A stretch of DNA of 64,000 nt from Pseudomonas sp. LBUM920. Lineage in GTDB: Bacteria; Pseudomonadota; Gammaproteobacteria; Pseudomonadales; Pseudomonadaceae. A program made the position numbers and the translations under genes. The stretch's first letter is position 1, and each line of letters begins with the position of its first letter. The DNA lies in the NCBI RefSeq assembly GCF_003852315.1, contig NZ_CP027762.1:5561501-5625500 (forward strand), in the 5' to 3' direction. The notes under the pieces are model-generated. The model was not told the DNA's origin and did no database searches. It saw only the letters and a program-made list of their open reading frames with translations. Below are positions 59,676 through 64,000 of this stretch, piece by piece.

Positions 59676-59909
59676 CGATAGCGTTGACTGATGGCGAGTG
59701 TGTCTGTGGGTGCTCAAGTGAAATGCCATTTCGCACGGTATTGCAGTGGGTATTTACCCATTCGACGCATCAACAGAACCCGCCCAGTGCGGGTTTTTGT
59801 TGTTTCTGGAGGATGGAAAGTCCAGCCGGCGGGCCTTCGGATTTTTCCTTCGATATGTCGCGCTGTTGGTGAACTGGCCGCGCTTTCCCCTCCCCGCTAA
59901 CCTCCCCCA
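59676..59909. other. Intergenic region after the RraA gene
   Basis: Contains a terminator (59777-59799) and a small hairpin GTGGGT/ACCCA near 59747-59760. The remainder probably holds the promoter of the structured leader that follows. ORFs here are not convincing. Confidence 0.5.
59777..59799 (+). terminator. Intrinsic terminator after the dehydrogenase/RraA pair
   Basis: AACCCGC-CCAGT-GCGGGTT followed by TTTGTTGTTT, about 100 bases after the RraA stop. Confidence 0.85.
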
Positions 59910-60132
59910 GTCGCTGCAAAATCAGCGACCGGGTTTAGCAGCTCGGTTAATATCAAGGCCTGCAACGCCACCACCTGTCCAGCATCCGCTGGACTGCTTA
60001 TGGCGGCTGTGCGTGGGGCACTTTCGGGTGCGCCGGGTTCCTTGATTCCTGGTCTGCTAACCCGCGTACAGTCGCCACCCTTTTCGTTTAGCAGCGATGT
60101 CTGGCGACTCCATCAATCAAGGAGTTTGCGCC
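59910..60132 (+). promoter_or_regulatory. Structured leader of the DUF6124 gene (switch-like)
   Basis: Pairings seen: GTCGCTG/CAGCGAC (59910-59916 with 59923-59929), GTCCAGC/GCTGGAC (59977-59983 with 59988-59994), and a continuous 14-base-pair helix of 60001-60014 with 60064-60077 (three wobbles), which encloses CCGGG/CCTGG (60033-60037 with 60048-60052). Competing pairings also exist: AGTCGCCA (60070-60077) can instead pair with TGGCGACT (60102-60109), and CTGCTAA (60054-60060) can pair with TTAGCAG either at 59935-59941 or at 60088-60094. A ribosome site AAGGAG (60119-60124) follows. The layout suggests a riboregulator, ligand or partner unknown. Confidence 0.6.
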
Positions 60133-60387
60133 ATGAAAAAAATCACCCCCAATCCTCCAACAACGCTCTTCACAATTACTGAAGGCGTCGATCCCGAAAC
60201 CCTGCTGATCCAAGCCAGCGAAACCCTCGCCTCCCTGAACGCCATGACCACAGACCTGGCCTTCAAGCTTGAAGGCTCGCATCGCCACACGCTGCTGGCC
60301 GCTCAGCAATTGACCGTTTTGGGCGAGCTACTCATCGACCGTGTGTTGAGCACCCACCCCTTCCCCAGCCACACGCCTCAGCCCTAA
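60133..60387 (+). CDS. DUF6124 (formerly DUF3077) small protein
   Basis: An 84-residue protein beginning MKKITPNPPTTLFTITEGVD, which has the look of the Pseudomonas DUF6124 family: a short proline-rich start, then a helical part (ETLLIQASETLASLNAMTTDLAFKLEGS, in part; LLAAQQLTVLGELLIDRVL). ATG 60133 was chosen because AAGGAG lies 8 bases upstream; a longer frame from 60097 overlaps the structured leader. Function unknown. Such genes often occur in several copies per Pseudomonas genome. Confidence 0.8.
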   Translation: MKKITPNPPTTLFTITEGVDPETLLIQASETLASLNAMTTDLAFKLEGSHRHTLLAAQQLTVLGELLIDRVLSTHPFPSHTPQP

Positions 60388-60397
60388 GCGACGTCAA

Positions 60398-60433
60398 AAG
60401 GGCGAGCCGCCTCACAACGCCTCGCCCTCTGGA
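60398..60433 (+). terminator. Hairpin after the DUF6124 gene
   Basis: AGGGCGAG and CTCGCCCT arms, about 10 bases after the stop codon. No T run is seen. Confidence 0.55.
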
Positions 60434-60494
60434 AACCCCTCACACTTCCCATTACCCTGACGGCCTTTATCAGACAACCGGAAGTCCGATACCC

Positions 60495-61520
60495 GTGCTC
60501 AAGCCTCTCGCTGTCCTCACGCTCGCCTGCGCGCCGTTGCTCGCCTCTGCTGCCGACCTGGCAGGTGTCTGGAAAGGCACGCTGGGCACGTCCTCCATTA
60601 CGGCCTGTTTCAACGGGGCTCACGGGGCCAATGGCAGTTATTACTACCAGCGCATCCTCAGCCCCATCCAGCTGACGCAAGCCAACGCCAGCGAGCCGTG
60701 GGCCGAAGAGGGCAATACCGGTTTCTGGCAACTGGACGAACCGCAAGGCGACACGCTGACGGGAACCTGGAGTAAAACACTGGGCGGTAAAAGCCTGGCA
60801 TTGGCGCTCAAGCGGGCGGATTCGGACAGCTGCGCCAGCGACACCTATAACAACCCGCTCGAGGCGGTGCCGCCGGCGGTAACGGTCGAGAAGAAGACGT
60901 TCGGCGAGCACGCCTACCAAGTGAAAACCCAGGGCGGGCAGGTCACTTTGAAACTCGAAGGCGACGGGCCGGCGATCGAGAAGATCAACCGCGACCTGGC
61001 GCGCCTGGCAATCAGCCCCGAGGGCCAGGCAGACTTCTACCGCGAGCGGCGCAACGCGCTGGATCAGAGCGGCAGCACCTCAACCAGTGAAATCACCGTA
61101 GAGCCCTTCTACTGGTCGTCGCAGTGGATCACCGTGCGGTTTTACCGCTGGACAGCCGGTTACGGTCGCGGCGGCATCAGTTGGGGTTTGCACAGCTGGA
61201 ACCTGCAAACCGGCGACAGCGTAGACCCGTGGACCTGGCTGGGTGGGCGCGAAGAATGGGACAGCCCGTACTCCGGCCAAATCAAGCTGCCCAGCGCATT
61301 CAGCCGCTGGCTGGCCAAGCAAACCACCACTGACGAAGGCTGCCCGGCCATCAACCGCTATTCCTCCTTTGACCTGAGCTTCAACACCCAAGGCCTGCAA
61401 CTCTCCACACCGGCCACGGGAGACGGCTGCGACAATGACTTGTCTTTCACCTGGGAGCAGTTGGAGCCGGTACTCACAGCGCAAGGCAAGGCAGCCGTGC
61501 CAAGCTTGAAACTGCCCTGA
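60495..61520 (+). CDS. Secreted protein of unknown function
   Basis: A 341-residue protein with a Sec signal peptide (MLKPLAVLTLACAPLLASAA, cleavage near residue 20). The mature part starts DLAGVWKGTLGTSSITACF, a lipocalin-like small-ligand or inhibitor type of pattern, and later contains a DUF3298-like stretch (YQVKTQGG..., FYWSSQWITVRFYRWTAGYG). There are several cysteines. GTG 60495 is the start. I cannot assign a function. It precedes the GT39 gene by 127 bases, but there is no firm sign of an operon. Confidence 0.6.
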   Translation: MLKPLAVLTLACAPLLASAADLAGVWKGTLGTSSITACFNGAHGANGSYYYQRILSPIQLTQANASEPWAEEGNTGFWQLDEPQGDTLTGTWSKTLGGKSLALALKRADSDSCASDTYNNPLEAVPPAVTVEKKTFGEHAYQVKTQGGQVTLKLEGDGPAIEKINRDLARLAISPEGQADFYRERRNALDQSGSTSTSEITVEPFYWSSQWITVRFYRWTAGYGRGGISWGLHSWNLQTGDSVDPWTWLGGREEWDSPYSGQIKLPSAFSRWLAKQTTTDEGCPAINRYSSFDLSFNTQGLQLSTPATGDGCDNDLSFTWEQLEPVLTAQGKAAVPSLKLP

Positions 61521-61647
61521 GTTGCACGTCGGCCAGCCTTACAAAAAACTGACACTCATTCATGAAATGTTCAGAAGTGCTGGCAGATACTAGCCGATCG
61601 CCACGGCCGTTCCCCCGAACGGTCCCTTGCTCCGGTAGCCAGAAACC

Positions 61648-63081
61648 ATGACGCGTCCCGCTCCTCTGCTGCTCCTTCTCGCTGGTTTGTTGTTCTTCTT
61701 TGCCCTGGGTGGCCATGAGCTGCAAGGCTCCACCGAAGCCCGCGTCGCCGGGATCGCCATGGCCATGCACCTGGACAATGACTGGGTCATCCCGCGCCTG
61801 TTCCGCGAACCCTTCCTGGAAAAACCGCCCCTGAGCCTATGGCTGGACGCCGGCGCCATTCGTCTGTTCGGCGGCACGACGTGGGCCGTGCGCCTGGCGT
61901 CGGCATTTGCCGGCCTGTTCAGCGTGATGCTGTTTTACGCGATGCTGCGCAAGTTTGGACGGCCCAAGCCAATGGCATTCTGCGCGGCGCTGATTCTGGC
62001 AACCATGGCCAGTTACTGGGGCAACGTGCGGGGCGTGGGGGAAGACTCGCTGCTCAACCTCGGCGTGACCACCGCGCTGCTGGCGTTCTACCAAGCTGTG
62101 CGGCCGGATCGCGAAGGTTCAAGTACGTGGGCCTGGGCGTTGTTCACCGTCGGCATGGTCATCGCGACCCTGAGCAAAGGTGTACTGGGCCTGGCGATGC
62201 CGGGCATCGTGATCTTTGTGTACCTGGCCAGCACCAGCGTGATGGATAAGCGTCTGCGCATTGGCGACTGGCTCAAGCCGGCGCTGTTCACGCTGCTGGC
62301 CCTGGTGCCGTTGCTCATCTGGTTGAGCTTCCTGTTCCAGCGCGGCGGCATGCAGGCTGTGGCCGAAGTGCTGTGGACCAACAGCGTCGGGCGTTTCAGC
62401 GGATCGTTTGTCGAGGCCGGGCACTATGAGCCCTTCTACTACTACATCGCCAAACTGCCCGAAGCCTTCCTGCCGTGGAACATCCTGGTGTACCTGGGCC
62501 TGTGGCACTTTCGCAAAAGCCTGGTGCGTAACCGCTACCGGCTGTTTTTCAGCGTGTGGCTGGTGGCGCAGTTCACCCTGCTGACCCTGGCTTCGAGCAA
62601 GCGCGTGGTTTACCTGATGGCACTCACGCCTGCCGCCGCCGTACTGGCGGCGGAATACGCAGGGGTATTGTTGGCGTGGCTCAAAGCCAACAAACCGGCG
62701 CTGTACCGCGTCCACCGAGGCGTGATCGGTGGCGTGTTCACCCTGGCGATAGCCTGTTACCTGGCGGCGGCGTTCTGGTTTGCGCCCAAAGCCGACGTGC
62801 GCCAGTCGTTTGTGCCCGTCATCAGTGAGGTTCAGGCCTACCAGGCCCAAGGCAAGGACGTGGTGCTGTTCCAGCCCAACGAACGTATCGCCGGGGCCAG
62901 CGTGTTCTATCTGCAGGCCTACTTGCCGATCCTGCAAACCGAAGCTGAGCTGCGCAGCTATCTCACGGCCAAGCCCGGCAACATCGCGTTGCTGGACCGC
63001 ACGGAGCAACTGGCCGAGAAGGTCACGGTGATCAAGGAAATCTCGATCAACCGTCAGCCTTACTACTTCGTCGAGCAGTAA
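61648..63081 (+). CDS. GT39/ArnT-like membrane glycosyltransferase
   Basis: A 477-residue polytopic inner membrane protein of the glycosyltransferase-39 (ArnT/PMT-like) type, which uses a lipid-linked sugar donor. The first periplasmic loop carries the acidic catalytic-type motif GSTEARVAGIAMAMHLDNDW and then FREPFLEKPPLSLWL (around residues 50-66), as in ArnT. About ten hydrophobic segments follow. No arn operon is nearby, so the acceptor is unknown; aminoarabinose transfer to lipid A is not implied. Confidence 0.82.
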   Translation: MTRPAPLLLLLAGLLFFFALGGHELQGSTEARVAGIAMAMHLDNDWVIPRLFREPFLEKPPLSLWLDAGAIRLFGGTTWAVRLASAFAGLFSVMLFYAMLRKFGRPKPMAFCAALILATMASYWGNVRGVGEDSLLNLGVTTALLAFYQAVRPDREGSSTWAWALFTVGMVIATLSKGVLGLAMPGIVIFVYLASTSVMDKRLRIGDWLKPALFTLLALVPLLIWLSFLFQRGGMQAVAEVLWTNSVGRFSGSFVEAGHYEPFYYYIAKLPEAFLPWNILVYLGLWHFRKSLVRNRYRLFFSVWLVAQFTLLTLASSKRVVYLMALTPAAAVLAAEYAGVLLAWLKANKPALYRVHRGVIGGVFTLAIACYLAAAFWFAPKADVRQSFVPVISEVQAYQAQGKDVVLFQPNERIAGASVFYLQAYLPILQTEAELRSYLTAKPGNIALLDRTEQLAEKVTVIKEISINRQPYYFVEQ

Positions 63082-63096
63082 GGCTGGCGCGGGGCA

Positions 63097-63585
63097 TCAG
63101 TGCTTGGTGAGCTTGTCCAGGTAACCCATGGCGAACGCCGAGATCACAAAGGTCATGTGGATGATCACGTACCACATCAAATGCTGCGGATCGACGTTCT
63201 TGGCGTCCATGAAGATACGCAGCAGGTGGATGGACGAGATCGCCACGATAGACGCCGCCACTTTCATCTTCAGCGATGAAGAGTCCATGGTGCCCAGCCA
63301 GTTGAGCTTTTCCTTGCTCTCATCGATATCCAGCTGCGAGACGAAGTTCTCGTAGCCGGAAATCATCACCATCACCAGCAAGCCGCCGACCAGGGCCATG
63401 TCGATCAACGACAGCAGCACCAGGATCAGGTCGGACTCGGCCATCGAGAACACGCTCGGCAGCAGGTGAATCACTTCCTGGAAGAACTTCAGCGCCAGCG
63501 CCAGCAACCCCAGGGACAAGCCGAAATAAATCGGCGCCAGCAGCCATCGCGAGGCGTACATGGCATTTTCGATAAAGCGTTCCAT
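63097..63585 (-). CDS. UPF0114 (YqhA-type) membrane protein
   Basis: A 162-residue protein of the UPF0114/TIGR00645 family with four hydrophobic segments (around residues 13-35, 52-75, 108-125, 136-155). Typical stretches are MERFIENAMYASRWLLAPIYFGL in part and LVMVMISGYENFVSQLD. Function unknown. It converges with the GT39 gene. Confidence 0.9.
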   Translation of the reverse strand: MERFIENAMYASRWLLAPIYFGLSLGLLALALKFFQEVIHLLPSVFSMAESDLILVLLSLIDMALVGGLLVMVMISGYENFVSQLDIDESKEKLNWLGTMDSSSLKMKVAASIVAISSIHLLRIFMDAKNVDPQHLMWYVIIHMTFVISAFAMGYLDKLTKH

Positions 63586-63750
63586 TGAATCTCACACAGC
63601 CTGGCTAAAAATGGCCGCGAGTATACCAGCCGCTACCAAACACCTGTAACCGCGAGAAAACTGACCTGAGCGGCATCTGTAAGAGAATTTTTCTGCTAGT
63701 GTCGAGCCCATCAAATCGGCTCGATGCTGACGAACAGGAAGACTCGAATA

Positions 63751-64000
63751 ATGGATGTGCGATCCCCTTTGGCCACTTTCGGCCTGTGTGCGGTGTTGCT
63801 GATGGCTGGCGGCTGCTCGCCCAAAGAAGAGCAGAAGCAGGCCACCCTCGAAGAGAAAACCGCGAAGTTCGAACAATCGCTGGACAGCATTCAAGACCCC
63901 AAGCTCAGAGACGCCATCGCCGACCTTGGTGGCTCGCTGCTGTTGCTGGAGCGGGCGCGGGTCAAGCTCGCCAACAAGCCCATCGAAGCCGAATACGGCG
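63751..64000 (+). CDS. Putative lipoprotein (cut by window end)
   Basis: An open frame of 83 codons from ATG 63751 runs past the end of the window. It starts MDVRSPLATFGLCAVLLMAGGC, a short signal peptide with a lipobox-like AGGC (C22), then a charged helical part (SPKEEQKQATLEEKTAKFEQ, LDSIQDPKLRDAIADLGG). An AGGAAGA ribosome site lies 10 bases upstream. It is divergent from the UPF0114 gene. Its family is not recognisable from this part. Confidence 0.7.
   Translation, partial: MDVRSPLATFGLCAVLLMAGGCSPKEEQKQATLEEKTAKFEQSLDSIQDPKLRDAIADLGGSLLLLERARVKLANKPIEAEYG

Noticed and set aside
59746..60045. 99-codon plus-strand ORF overlapping the structured leader
   Set aside because: Its sequence covers the terminator and hairpins of the leader, which explain the base pattern better than coding.

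Overview
The window is a 64 kb stretch of GC-rich chromosome from a Pseudomonas, most likely of the P. fluorescens group. The evidence is the gene order cbrA-cbrB-crcZ-pcnB-folK-panBC-pgi-acs, the order carA-carB-greA and dapB-dnaJ-dnaK-grpE-recN-fur-bamE, the Pseudomonas-style REP doublets, and a DUF6124 gene with its leader. No rRNA and no CRISPR array is visible. Two tRNAs, the tmRNA and the CrcZ small RNA are present.

Regions: (1) 1-4800 holds the catabolite control locus: the sensor kinase cbrA (cut by the window start), the regulator cbrB, and the sigma54-dependent decoy RNA crcZ. (2) 4.9-17.7 kb reads rightward: pcnB, folK, panB, panC, pgi, acetyl-CoA synthetase, a DUF2236 protein, a methyltransferase and a DUF748 protein. 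panD is absent from between panC and pgi. (3) 18-33.4 kb reads leftward: a two-BON-domain secreted protein, then the large translation/RNA operon folP-glmM-tpiA-secG-tRNA-Leu-tRNA-fMet-rimP-nusA-infB-rbfA-truB-rpsO-pnp, headed by ftsH and rlmE. (4) 34-45 kb: yhbY, then leftward greA/carB/carA with an attenuator-like leader, dapB, and the heat-shock genes dnaJ, dnaK, grpE. Near-consensus sigma32 promoters precede dnaK and grpE. (5) 45-50 kb: recN with a LexA-like box, fur/bamE, rnfH-ratA, smpB. (6) 49.6-55.7 kb: a lactate module (lldR, lldP, FAD/Fe-S dehydrogenase) without the lldD expected in the middle.

(7) 55.8-64 kb is the accessory part. The tmRNA gene is followed by a decayed tyrosine integrase (internal deletion plus in-frame stop), an AT-rich segment without genes and a frameshifted remnant: an old island at the ssrA attachment site. 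Next come an apparently intact 2-hydroxyacid dehydrogenase/RraA-family pair, and a DUF6124 gene preceded by about 220 nt of heavily structured leader whose segments can pair in mutually exclusive ways. I consider this leader the best candidate for an undescribed regulatory system. The window ends with a secreted protein of unknown function, a GT39 membrane glycosyltransferase, a UPF0114 membrane protein and the start of a lipoprotein gene.

All assignments come from reading the sequence and from remembered family features; no search or folding program was run.
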